Below the pieces are notes generated by a model. The model saw only the letters and a list, made by a program, of their open reading frames with translations, had not been told where the DNA came from and did not search any database. Source: Chamaelirium japonicum (Eukaryota; Streptophyta; Magnoliopsida; Liliales; Melanthiaceae). From it: a DNA stretch of 64,000 nt. Each line of letters opens with the position of its first letter. Within the stretch, counting starts at the first letter, position 1. The position numbers and the translations under genes were made by a program. The stretch lies in NCBI GenBank assembly GCA_947650365.1, contig CANTAL010000137.1, forward strand, positions 496,001-560,000, read 5' to 3'. Below are positions 51,862-63,630 of this stretch, one piece after another.

Positions 51862-52656
51862 GAATTCATTCTAATTCATTCATACAATCCATTCTAATTC
51901 TTTCACACGATCCATTCTAATTCATTCGTATGTTCCATTCTTATTCATTAGCACGATCCATGCTAATTTATTCGTTCGATCAATTCTAATTCATTAGCAC
52001 GATCCATTCTAATTCATTCGTACGATCTATTCTAATTCATTCGCACGATCCATTCTAATTCATTTATAGGATCCATTCTAATTCATTCATACGATCTATT
52101 CTAATTCTTTCGCACGAATGTATCCATTCTAATTCATTCGCACAAATGTATCCATTCTAATTCATTCGTACGATCCATTCAAATTCATTCGTACGATCCA
52201 TTCGAATTCATTCGCACGATCCATTCTAATTCATTCATGTGATCTATTCTAATTCATTCATACAATCCATTCTAATTCTTTCACACGATCCATTCTAATT
52301 CATTCGTACGATCCATTCTAATTCATTCACACGATCCATTCTAATTCATTCGTACGATCCATTGTAATTCATTCACACGATCCATTCTAATTCAATCGTA
52401 TGATCCATTCTAATTCTTTCGTACGATCCATTCTAATTCATTCGTACGATCCATTCTAATTCTTCGCACGAATGTATCCATTCTAGTTCATTCGTACGAT
52501 CCATTCTAATTCATTCGTACGATCCATTCTAATTCATTCGCACGATCCATTCTAATTCATTCGTACGATCCATTCTAATTCATTCATACAATCCATTCTA
52601 ATTCATTCGTACGATCCATTCTAATTCATTCGTACAATCTATTCTAATTCATTCGT
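51862..52656 (-). repeat. Reverse satellite block
   Basis: Standard marker order with GTATGTTCC and CTTATTC variants. Ends with GTACAATC ... CATTCGTACGAATGGATAC, the inverted form of the CACACGAATG junction. Confidence 0.92.
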
Positions 52657-53012
52657 ACGAATGGATACATTCGTGTGAATGAATTAGAATGGATCGTACG
52701 AATGAGTAAGAATGGATCGTACGAATGAAGTAGAATGGATTGCACGAATGAATTAGAATGGATCGTACGAATGAATTAGAATGGATCATGTGAATGAATT
52801 AGAATGGATTTTATGAATAAACTAGAATGAATCGTACAAAGGAATTAGCATGGATCGTACGAATGAATTAGAATAGATCGTACGAATGAATTAGAATGGA
52901 TCGTACGAATGAATTAGAATGGATCGTGTGAAAGAATTAGAATGGATCGTACGAATGAATTAGAATGGATCGTGCGAATGAATTAGAATGGATCGTACGA
53001 ATGAATTAGAAT
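52657..53012 (+). repeat. Forward satellite block
   Basis: Opens with GGATACATTCGTGTG as at 41272. Ends in a triple flip at 53009-53040 (AGAATTCATTTGCACG, then TTAGAATTCATTC). Confidence 0.88.
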
Positions 53013-53035
53013 TCATTTGCACGAATGAATTAGAA

Positions 53036-53973
53036 TTCATTCTATTTCATTTGCATGAATATATCCATTCTAATTAATTCGTACGATCCATTCTAATTCA
53101 ATCGTATGATCCATTCTAATTTATTCTTACTCATTCGTGCATGATCCATTCTAATTCATTCGCACGAATGTATCCATTCTAATTCATTCGTACGATCCAT
53201 TCTAATTCATTAATATGATCTATTCTAATTCATTCGTATGATCCATTCTTATTCATTCGGACGCCATTCTAATTCATTCGTACGATCCATTCTAATTCAT
53301 TCGTACGATCCATTCTTACTCATTGGTACGATCCATTCTAATTCATTCGCACGAATGTATCCATTCTAATTCATTCGTACGAATCCATTCTAATTCATTC
53401 GTATGATCCATTCGAATATATTCATACGATCCATTCTAATTCATTTGCATGAATATATCCATTCTAATTCATTCGTACGATCCATTCTAATCCTTCGTAC
53501 GATCCATTCTAATTCATTCGTACGATCTATTCTAATTCATTCGTACGATCCATTCTAATTCATTCGTACGATCCATTCTAATTCCTTCGTACGATCCATT
53601 CTAATTCATTCGCACGAATGTATCCATTCTAGTTCATTCGTACGATCCATTCTAATTCATTCGTACGATCCATTCTAATTCATTCATACGATCTATTCTA
53701 ATTCATTCATACAATCCATTCTAATTCTTTCACACGATCCATTCTAATTCATTCGTATGATCCATTCTAATTCATTTATACGATCCATTCTAATTCATTT
53801 GTACGATCCATTCTAATTCATTCGTACAATCCATTCTATTTCATTCGTACGATCCATTCTTACTCATTCTTATGATCCATTCTAATTCATTCGCACGAAT
53901 GTATCCATTCTAATTCATTCATACAATCCATTCTAATTCATTCCGTACGATCCATTCTAATTCATTCGTACGA
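53036..53973 (-). repeat. Reverse satellite block
   Basis: Includes a damaged monomer GGACGCCATTC at 53260, a GTGCATGATCC step at 53137, and a monomer one base short (CTAATCCTTCG, 53490). Confidence 0.91.
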
Positions 53974-54003
53974 TCGTACGAATGAATTAGAATGGATCGT
54001 ACG
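53944..54003. repeat. Perfect 60-bp palindrome
   Basis: Thirty-base arms, centre 53973/53974, with the same CATTCCGTACG asymmetry and upstream ATACAATCC as the 51.2-51.4 kb copies. Confidence 0.95.
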
Positions 54004-55162
54004 AATGAATTAGAATAGATTGTACGAATGAATCAGAATGGATCCTACAAATGAATTAAAATGGATCGTGTGAAAGAATTAGAATGGATCGTACAGATGA
54101 ATTAGAATGGATCGTACGAATGAATTAGAATGGATCATACGAATGAGTAAGAATGGATCGTACAAATGAAATAGAATGGATTGTACGAATGAATTAGAAT
54201 GGATCGTACGAATGAATTAGAATGGATCGTGTGAAAGAATTAGAATGCATTGTATGAATGAATTAGAATGGATCGTACGAAGGAATTAGAATGGATCGTA
54301 CGAATGAATTAGAATGGATATATTCGTGCAAATGAATTAGAATGGATCGTATGAATGTATTAGAATGGATCGTATGAGTGAATTAGAATGGATCTTACGA
54401 ATGAATTAGAATGGATCGTACGAATGAATTAGAATGGATCGTACGAATGAATTAGAATGGATACATTCGTGCGAATGAATTAGAATGGATCGGACAAATG
54501 AATTAGAATGGATCGTACGAATGAATTAGAATGGATCGTACGAATGAATTAGAATGAATTAGATTGGATTGTACGAATGAATTAGAATGGATTCGTACGA
54601 ATGAATTAGAATGGATACATTCGTGCGAATGAATTAGAATGGATCGTACCAATGAGTAAGAATGGATCGTACGAATGAAATAGAATGGATTGTGCGAATG
54701 AATTAGAATGGATCGTACGAATGAATTAGAATGGATCGTGTGAAAGAATTAGAATGGATTGTATGAATGAATTAGAATAGATCGTATGAATGAATTAGAA
54801 TAGATCGTATGAATGAATTAGAATGGATCGTACGAATGAATTAGAATGGATACATTCGTGCGAATGAATTAGAATGGATACATTCGTGCGAAAGAATTAA
54901 AATAGATCGTATGAATGAATTAGAATGGATCCCATTAATGAATTAGAATGGATCGTGCGTATGAATTAGAATGGATCGTACGAATGAATTAGAATGGATC
55001 GTACGAATGAATTAGAATGGATCGTGCTAATGAATTAGAATTGATCGAACGAATGAATTAGCATGGATCGTGCTAATGAATTAGAATGGAACGTACGAAT
55101 GAATTAGAATGGATCGTGTGAAAGAATTAGAATGGATTGTATGAATGAATTAGAATGAATTC
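53974..55162 (+). repeat. Forward satellite block
   Basis: GATATATTCGTGC, GAATGTATTAG, GTATGAGTG series at 54318-54390. Ends in GTGCTAATG, GATCGAACG, TTAGCATGG, GGAACG, GTGTGAAAG, GATTGTATG and a reverse-oriented GAATTC-type junction. Confidence 0.92.
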
Positions 55163-55583
55163 GTACGATCCATTCGAATTCATTCGCACGATCCCTTCTA
55201 ATTCATTCATACGATCCATTCTAATTCATTCATACAATCCATTCTAATTCTTTCACACGATCCATTCTAATTCATTCGTAGGATCCATTCTAATTCATTC
55301 GTACAATCTATTCTATTTTGTTCGTATGATCCATTCTTACTCATTCGTATGATCCATTCTAATTCATTCGGACGAATGTATCCATTCTAATTTATTCGTA
55401 CGATCCATTCTAATTCATTCGTACGATCCATTCTAATTCATTCGTACGATCCATTCTTACTCATTCGTATGATCCATTCCAATTCATTCGTACGATCCAT
55501 TCTAATTCATTCATATGATCCATTCTAATTCATTCGCACAATCTATTCTAATTCATTCGTACGATCCAATCTAATTCATTCGT
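55163..55583 (-). repeat. Short reverse satellite block
   Basis: Parallels 4788-5160 monomer by monomer (CTTTCACACG, CGTAGG, TACAATC, CTTACTC, CGGACG, TTTATTCG). Ends through CATTCGTGCGAATG. Confidence 0.91.
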
Positions 55584-56420
55584 GCGAATGAATTAGAATG
55601 GATCGTACGAATGAGTAAGAATGGATCGTACGAATGAAATAGAATGGATTATACGAATGAATTAGAATGGATCGTACAAATGAAATAGAATGGATTAGAA
55701 TGGATCATACGAATGAGTAAGAATGGATCATACGAATGAGTAAGAATGGATTAGAATGGATCATACGAATGAGTAAGAATGGATCGTACGAATGAAATAG
55801 AATGGATTGTACGAATGAATTAGGATGGATCGTACAAATGAATTAGAATGGATCGTACGAATGAATTAGAATGGATCATACGAATGAGTAAGAATGGATC
55901 GTACAAATGAAATAGAATGGATTGTACGAATGAATTAGAATGGATCGTACGAATGAATTAGAATGGATTGTGTGAAAAAATTAGAATGCATTGTATGAAT
56001 GAATTAGAATGGATCGTATGAATGAATTAGAATGGATCGTGCGAATGAATTCGAATAGATCGCATGATCTATTCGAATAGAATGGATCATATGAATGAAT
56101 TAGAATGGATCGGGCGAATGAATTAGAATGGATTGTAGGAATGAATTAGAATGGATCGTATGAATGAATTAGAATGGATCGTATGAATGAATTAGAATGG
56201 ATCGTGCGAATGAATTAGAATGGATCGTACGAATGAATTAGAATGGATCGTTCGAATGAATTAGAATGGATCATACGAATGAATTAGAATGGATCATTCG
56301 AATGAGTAAGAATGGATCGTACGAATGAAATAGAATGGATTGTACGAATGAATTAGAATGGATACATTCATGCGAATGAATTAGAATGGATCGGACGATT
56401 GAATTAGAATGGATCGTACG
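55584..56420 (+). repeat. Forward satellite block with covarying hairpin
   Basis: GAATGAGTAAG monomers in tandem with two shortened GGATTAGAATGG units (55690-55760). Hairpin at 56049-56078. Ends GGATCGTACGATTCATTC. Confidence 0.92.
56049..56078. repeat. Hairpin, 13-base arms, with compensatory change (copy 5)
   Basis: Reads ATTCGAATAGATC, GCAT, GATCTATTCGAAT. Relative to the other copies, G became A in the left arm (56057) and the paired C became T in the right arm (56070), so symmetry is preserved. Confidence 0.95.
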
Positions 56421-58032
56421 ATTCATTCTAATTCATTCGTACGATCCATTCTAATACATTCGTACGATTCATGCTAATTCATTCGCACGATCCATTCTAA
56501 TTCATTCGTACGATCCATTCTTATTCATTCATACGATCCATTCTAATTCATTCGCACAATCCATTCTAATTCATTCGTACAATCCATTCTAATTCATTCG
56601 TATGATCCATTCTAACTCATTTGGTGGATCCATTCTAATTCATTCGTACGATCCATTCTAATTCATTCCCACGATCCGTTCTAATTTATTCGTACGATCC
56701 ATTCTAATTCATTCGTACGATCTATTCTAATTCATTCGCACGAATGTAACCATTCTAATTCATTCATATGATTCATTCTAATTCATTTGTATGAGCTATT
56801 CTAATTCATTCGTACGATCCATTCTAATTCATTCACATGAATGTATCCATTCTAATTCATTCATACGATCCATTCTAATTCATTCGTACGATCTATTCTA
56901 ATTCACTCATACGATCCATTCTAATACATTCATACGATCCATTCTAATTCAGTTGCACGAATATATCCATTCTAATTCGTTCGTACGATCCATTCTAATT
57001 CCTTCGTACGATCCATTCTAATTCATTCGTCCGATCTATTCTATTTCATTCGTACGATCCATTCTTACTCATTCGTACAATCCATTCTAATTCATTCGTC
57101 CGATCCATTCTAATTCATTCGCACGAATGTATCCATTCTAATTCATTCGTTCGATCAATTCTAATTCATTAGCACGATCCATTCTAATTCATTCATACGA
57201 TCCATTCTATTTCATTCGCACGATCCATTCTAATTCATTCATAGGAACAATTCTAATTCATTCATACGATCTATTCTAATTCTTTCGCACGAATGTATGT
57301 ATTCTAATTCATTCGCACGAATGTATCTATTCTAATTCATTCATACGATCCATTCTAATTCATTCGTACGATCCATTCTAATTCATTAATATGATCCATT
57401 CTAATTCATTCGTACGATCCATTCTAATTCATATGCACAAAGGTATCCATTCTAATCCATTCGTAGGATCCATTCTAATCCATTCGTACGATCTATTCTA
57501 ATTCATTCGTACGATCCATTCTAATTCATTCGCTCGAATGTATCCATTCTAATCCATTCGTACGATCCATTCTAATCCATTCGTATGATCCATTCTAATT
57601 CATTCGCATGAATATAACCATTCTAATTTATTCATTTGATCCATTCTAATTCATTCGTCCGATCCATTCTAATTCATTCGCACGAATGTATCTATTCTAA
57701 CTAATTCGTACGATCCATTCTAATTCATTCGTACGATCCATTCTAATTCATTCGTAAGATCCATTCTAATTCATTCGTACGATCCATTCTAATTCATTCG
57801 TATGATCCATTCTAATTCATTCGCACGAATGTATCCATTCTAGTTCATTCGTACGATCCATTCTAATTCATTCGTACGATCCTTTCTAATTCATTCGCAC
57901 GATCCATTCTAATTCATTCGTACGATCAATTCTAATTCATTCGTGCAATCCATTCTATTTCATTCGTATGATCCATTCTTTCTTATTCGTACGATCCATT
58001 CTAATTCATTCACACGAATGTATCCATTCGTA
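56421..58032 (-). repeat. Reverse satellite block, 1.6 kb
   Basis: GGTGGATCC at 56623 is 207 bases after GTACGATTC at 56416. Marker cassette (ATATGCACAAAGG, GAATATAACC, CATTTGATCC) at 57430-57650. Ends CACACGAATGTATCC plus CATTCGTATGAATG. Confidence 0.92.
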
Positions 58033-58268
58033 TGAATGAATTTGAATAGATTGTACGAATGAATTAGAATGCATCGTACGAAGGAATTAGAATGGATCGT
58101 ACGAATGAATTAGAATGGATCGTACGAATGAATTAGAATGGATCGTACGAAGGAATTAGAATGGATCGTACGAATGAATAAGAATGGATCGTACGATTGA
58201 ATTAGAATGGATCATACGAATGAGTAAGAATGGATCGTATGAATGAATTAGATTGGATCGTACGATCC
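58033..58268 (+). repeat. Short forward satellite block
   Basis: About ten units with GAAGGAATT variants, ending at TTGGATCGTACGATCC. Confidence 0.91.
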
Positions 58269-58311
58269 ATTCTAATTCATTAGCATGGATCGTGCTAATG
58301 AATTAGAATGG
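58267..58311. repeat. Palindrome, 19-base arms, 7-base spacer (copy 5)
   Basis: Perfect arms 58267-58285 and 58293-58311, spacer TGGATCG; same orientation as 6930. Confidence 0.93.
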
Positions 58312-58929
58312 AATATACGAATGAATTAGAATGGATCGTAGAATGGATCGTACGAATGAATGAAAAAGAATTAGAATGGATCGTACGAATGAATTAGAAT
58401 AGATCATAGGAATGAATTAGAATGGATCGTGCAAATGAATTAGAATGGATACATTCGTGCGAATGAATTAGAATGGATCGTGCGAATGAATTAGAATGGA
58501 TCGTACGAATGAATTAGAATGGATATATTTGAACGAATAAATTAGAATGGATCATACGAATGAATTAGAATGGATCGTACGAATGAATTAGAATGGATAG
58601 TGCGAATGAATTAAAATCGATCGTACGAATTAATTAGAATGGATCGTACGAATGAATTAGAATGGATCGTACGAATGAATTAGAATGGATCGTACGAATA
58701 AATTAGAATGGATACATTCGTCCGAAAAATTAGAATGGATCATACGAATGAGTAAGAATGGATCGTACGAATGAAATATAATAGATTGTACGAATAAATT
58801 AGAATGCATCCTACGAATGAATTAGAATGGATCGTGTGAAAGAATTAGAATGGATTGTATGAATGAATTAGAATGGATCGTATGAATGAATTAGAATGGA
58901 TCGTGCGAAGGAATTCGAATGGATCGTAC
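58284..58929 (+). repeat. Forward satellite block
   Basis: Repeats the 6945-7630 block in marker order (GGAATATACG, GATCGTAGAATGG, ATAGATCATAGG, GATATATTTGAACG, GGATAGTGCG). It differs by an irregular GAATGAATGAAAAAG stretch at 58350 and a net loss of 37 bases before the junction. Confidence 0.92.
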
Positions 58930-59481
58930 GAATTCATTCTAATTCATTCATACAATACATTCTAATTCTTTCACACGATCCTTTCTAATTCATTCATACA
59001 TTCCATTCTAATTCATTAGTATGATCCATGCTAATTCATTCGTTCGATCAATTCTAATTCATTAGCACGATCCATTCTAATTCATTCGTACGATCCATTC
59101 TAATTCAATCGCACGATCCTTTCTAATTAATTCATAGGATCCATTCTAATTCATTCATACGATCTATTCTAATTCTTTCGCACGAATGTATCCATTCTAA
59201 TTCATTCGCACGAATGTATCCATTCTAATTCATTCGTACGATCCATTCTAATTCATTCGTACGATCCATTCTAATTCATTCGTACGATCCATTCTAATTC
59301 ATTCATACAATCTATTCTAATTCATTCATACAATCTATTCTAATTCTTTCACACGATCCATTCTAATTCATTCGTACGATCCATTCTAATTCATTTGCAC
59401 AATCCATTCTATTTCATTCGTACGATCCATTCTTACTCATTCGTATGATCCATTCTAATTCATTCGCACGAATGTATCCAT
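58930..59481 (-). repeat. Reverse satellite block, module copy B
   Basis: Start of the second 720-base module; from GAATTCATTC (58930) to GTCATTC (59650) the length is identical to copy A. Confidence 0.93.
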
Positions 59482-59651
59482 AATGGATCATACGAATGAG
59501 TAAGAATGGATCGTACGAATGAAATAGAATGGATTGTGCGAATGAATTAGAATGGACCGTACGAATGAATTAGACGTACGAATGAATTAGAATGGATACA
59601 TTCGTGCGAATAAATTAGAATGGATCATACGAATGAGTAAGAATGGATCGT
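59482..59651 (+). repeat. Short forward satellite block, module copy B end
   Basis: GGACCGTAC and TTAGACGTACG marks, then GGATCGTCATTC. Confidence 0.93.
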
Positions 59652-60369
59652 CATTCTAATTCATTCGTATGATCCATTCTAATTCATTTGTATCCATTCT
59701 ATTTCATTCGCACGATCCATTCTAATTCATTCGCGCAATCTATTCTAATTCATTCGTACGATCCATTCTAATTCATTCGTACGATCCATTCTAATTCATT
59801 CACACAATCCATTCTAATTTATTCGCACGAATGTATCCATTCTAATTCGTTCGTACGATCCATTCTAATTTATTCGCACAATCTATTCTAATTCATTCAT
59901 ACGATCCATTCTAATTCATTCGCACGAATGTATCCATTCTAATTCATTCATACGATCCATTCTACTTCATTCGTACTATCCGTTCTAATTCACTCATACG
60001 ATCCATTCTAATTCATTCATACGATCCATTCTAATTCATTTGCACGAATATATCAATTCTAATTCATTCGTACGATCCATTCTAATTCCATCGTACGATC
60101 CATTCTAATTCCTTCGTGCGATCCATTCTAATTCCTTCGTACCATCCATTCTATTTCATTCGTATGATCCATTCTAATTCCTTCGTACGATCCATTCTAA
60201 TTCCTTCGTATCCATTCTAATTCACTCATACGATCCATTCTAATTCATTCGTACGATCAATTCTAATTCATTCATACAATCCATTCTAATTCATTAGCAC
60301 GATCCATTCTAATTGATATGCACGAAGGTATCCATTCTAATTCATTCGTACGATCCATTCTAATTCAGG
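59652..60369 (-). repeat. Reverse satellite block
   Basis: TTTGTATCC short unit, CGCGCAATC, then CCTTCG cluster with a 20-base unit near 60205. Ends AATTCAGGATCCTACG. Confidence 0.92.
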
Positions 60370-62931
60370 ATCCTACGAATGAATTAGAATGGATACATTC
60401 GTGCGAATGAATTAGAATTGATCGTACGAATGAATTAGAATGGATCGTGCGAAAGAATTAGAATGGATCGTATGAATGAATTAGAATGGATCGTACGAAT
60501 GAACTAGAATGGATACATTCGTGCGAATGAATTAGAATGGATCGTACGAATGAATTAGAATGGATCGTACGAATGAATTAGAATGGATCTTACGACTGAA
60601 TTAGAATGGATCGTACGAATGAATTAGAATGGATCGTACGAATGAATTAGAATGGATCGTACGAATGAATTAAAATGGATCGTGCGAATGAATTAGAATG
60701 GATCGTACGAATGGATTAGAATGGATCGTGTGAAAGAATTATAATGGATCGTACGAATGAATTAGAATGGATCGTGCGAATGAATTAGAATGGATCGTAC
60801 GAATGAATTAGAATGGATATATTTGTGCGAATGAATTAGATTGGATCGTACGAATTAATTAGAATGGATCGTATGAATGAATTAGAATGGATCGTACGAA
60901 TGAATTAGAATGGATCGTGCGAATGAATTAGAATGGATCGTACGAATGAATTAGAATGGATCGTACGAATGAACTAGAATGGATACATTCGTGCGAATGA
61001 ATTAGAATGGATCGTACGAATGAATTAGAATGGATCGTACGAATGAATTAGAATGGATCATACGAATGAATTAGAATGGATACATTCGTGCGAATGAATT
61101 AGAATGGATCGGACGAATGAATTAGAATGGATCGTACGAATGAATAAGAATGGATCGTATGAATGAATTAGAATGGATCGTACGAATAAATTAGAATGGA
61201 TACATTCGCCCGAATGAATTAGAATGGATCATACGAATGAGTAAGAATGGATCGTACGAATGAAATAGAATAGATTGTACGAATGAATTAGAATGGATTC
61301 GTACGAATGAATTAGAATGGATACATTCGTGCGAATGAATTAGAATGGATCGTACCAATGAGTAAGAATGGATCGTACGAATGAAATAGAATGGATTGTG
61401 CGAATGAATTAGAATGGATCGTGTGAAAGAATTAGAATGGATTGTATGAATGAATTAGAAAAGATCGTATGAATGAATTAGAATGGATCGTACGAATGAA
61501 TTAGAATGGATCGTACGAATGAATTAGAATGGATACATTCGTGCGAAAGAATTAGAATAGATCGTATGAATGAATTAGAATGGATCCTATGAATGAATTA
61601 GAATGGATCGTGCGAATGAATTAGAATGGATCGTACGAATGAATTAGAATAGATCGTACGAATGATATAGAATGGATCGTACAAAGGAATTAGAATGGAT
61701 CGTACGAATGAATTAGAATGCATATATTCGTGCAAATGAATTAGAATGGATCGTATGAATGTATTAGAATGGATCGTATGAGTGAATTAGAATGGATCGT
61801 ACGAATGAATTAGAATGGATTGTATGATTGAATTAGAATGGATCATACGAATGAATCAGAATGGATCATACGAATTAATTAGAATGGATCATACGAATGA
61901 ATTAGAATGGATCGTACGAATGAATTAGAATGGATTGTACGAATGAATTAGAATGGATACATTCGTGCGAATGAATTAGAATGGATTATGCGAATAAATA
62001 AGAACAGATCGTGCGAATGAATTAGAATGGATCGTACGAATGAATTAGAATGGATCGTGCGAATGAATTATAATGGATCGTACGAATAAATTAGAATGGA
62101 TACATTTGTGCGAATGAATTAGAATGGATCGTACGAATGAATTAGAATGGATCGTAGGAATGAATTAGAATGGATCGTACGAATGAATTAGAATAGATCG
62201 TGCGAATGAATTAGAATGGATCGTACGAATGAATTAGAATGGATTGTATGAAAGAATTAGAATGGATCATACGAATGAATTAGAATGGATCGTGCGAATG
62301 AATTAGAATGGATCGTACGAATGAATTAGAATGGATACATTTGTGCGAATGAATTAGAATGGATCGTACGAATGAATTAGAATGGATCGTATGAATAAAT
62401 TAGAATGGATCGTACGAATGAAATAGAATGGATCGTACGAATGGATTAGAATGGATCGTACGAATGAATTAAAATGGATCGTACGAATGAATTAGAATGG
62501 ATCTTACGAATGAATTAGAATGGATCGTACGAATGAATTAGAATGGATCGTACGAATGAATTAGAATGGATCGTACGAATGAATTAGAATGGATACATTC
62601 GTGCGAATGAATTAGAATGGATCGGACGAATGAATTAGAATGGATTGTACGAATCAATTAAAATGGATAGTTCGAATGAATTAGAATGGATCGTACGAAT
62701 AAATTAGAATGGATACATACGTCCGAATGAATTAGAATGGATCATACGAATGAGTAAGAATGGATCGTACGAATGAAATAGAATAGATTGTACGAATGAA
62801 TTAGAATGGATCCTATGAATGAATTAGAATGGATCGTGTGAAAGAATTAGAATGGGTTGTATGAATGAATTAGAATGGATCGTATGAATGAATTAGAATG
62901 GATCGTGCGAATGAATTCGAATGGATCGTAC
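60370..62931 (+). repeat. Forward satellite block, 2.6 kb
   Basis: Long run of near-consensus monomers with 28-type units throughout; the GATATATTCGTGC subtype (here GCATATATTCGTGC) followed by GAATGTATTAG and GTATGAGTG lies at 61720-61790. Ends at the GAATTC-type junction. Confidence 0.93.
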
Positions 62932-63460
62932 GAATTCATTCTAATTTATTCATACAATCCATTCTAATTCTTTCACACGATCCATTCTAATTCATTCGTA
63001 CGTTCCATTCTAATTCATTAGCACGATCCATGCTAATTCATTCGTTCGATCAATTCTAATTCATTAGCACGATCCATTCTAATTCATTCGTACGATCCAT
63101 TCTAATTCATTCGCACGATCCATTCTAATTCATTCATAGGATCCATTCTAATTCATTCATACGATCTATTCTAATTCTTTCGCACGAATGTATCCATTCT
63201 AATTCATTCGCACAAATGTATCCATTCTAATTCATTCGTACGATCCATTCTAATTCATTCGTACGATCCATTCTAATTCATTCATACGATCTATTCTAAT
63301 TCATTCATACAATCCATTCTAATTCTTTCACACGATCCATTCTAATTCATTCGTACGATCCATTCTAATTCATTCGCACAATTCATTCTATTTTATTCGT
63401 ACGATCCATTCTTACTCATTCGTATGATCCAATCTAATTCATTCGCACGAATGTATCCAT
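62932..63460 (-). repeat. Reverse satellite block, module copy C
   Basis: Third copy of the module. From GAATTCATTC (62932) to GTCATTC (63629) it is 697 bases, exactly one 23-bp unit shorter than copies A and B. Confidence 0.93.
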
Positions 63461-63630
63461 AATGGATCATACAAATGAGTAAGAATGGATCGTACGAATG
63501 AAATAGAATGGATTGTGCGAATGAATTAGAATGGACCGTACGAATGAATTTGACGTACGAATGAATTAGAATGGATACATTCGTGCGAATAAATTAGAAT
63601 GGATCATACGAATGAGTAAGAATGGATCGT
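63461..63630 (+). repeat. Short forward satellite block, module copy C end
   Basis: GGACCGTAC, TTTGACGTACG (one base changed from copies A and B) and GGATCGTCATTC. Confidence 0.93.
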
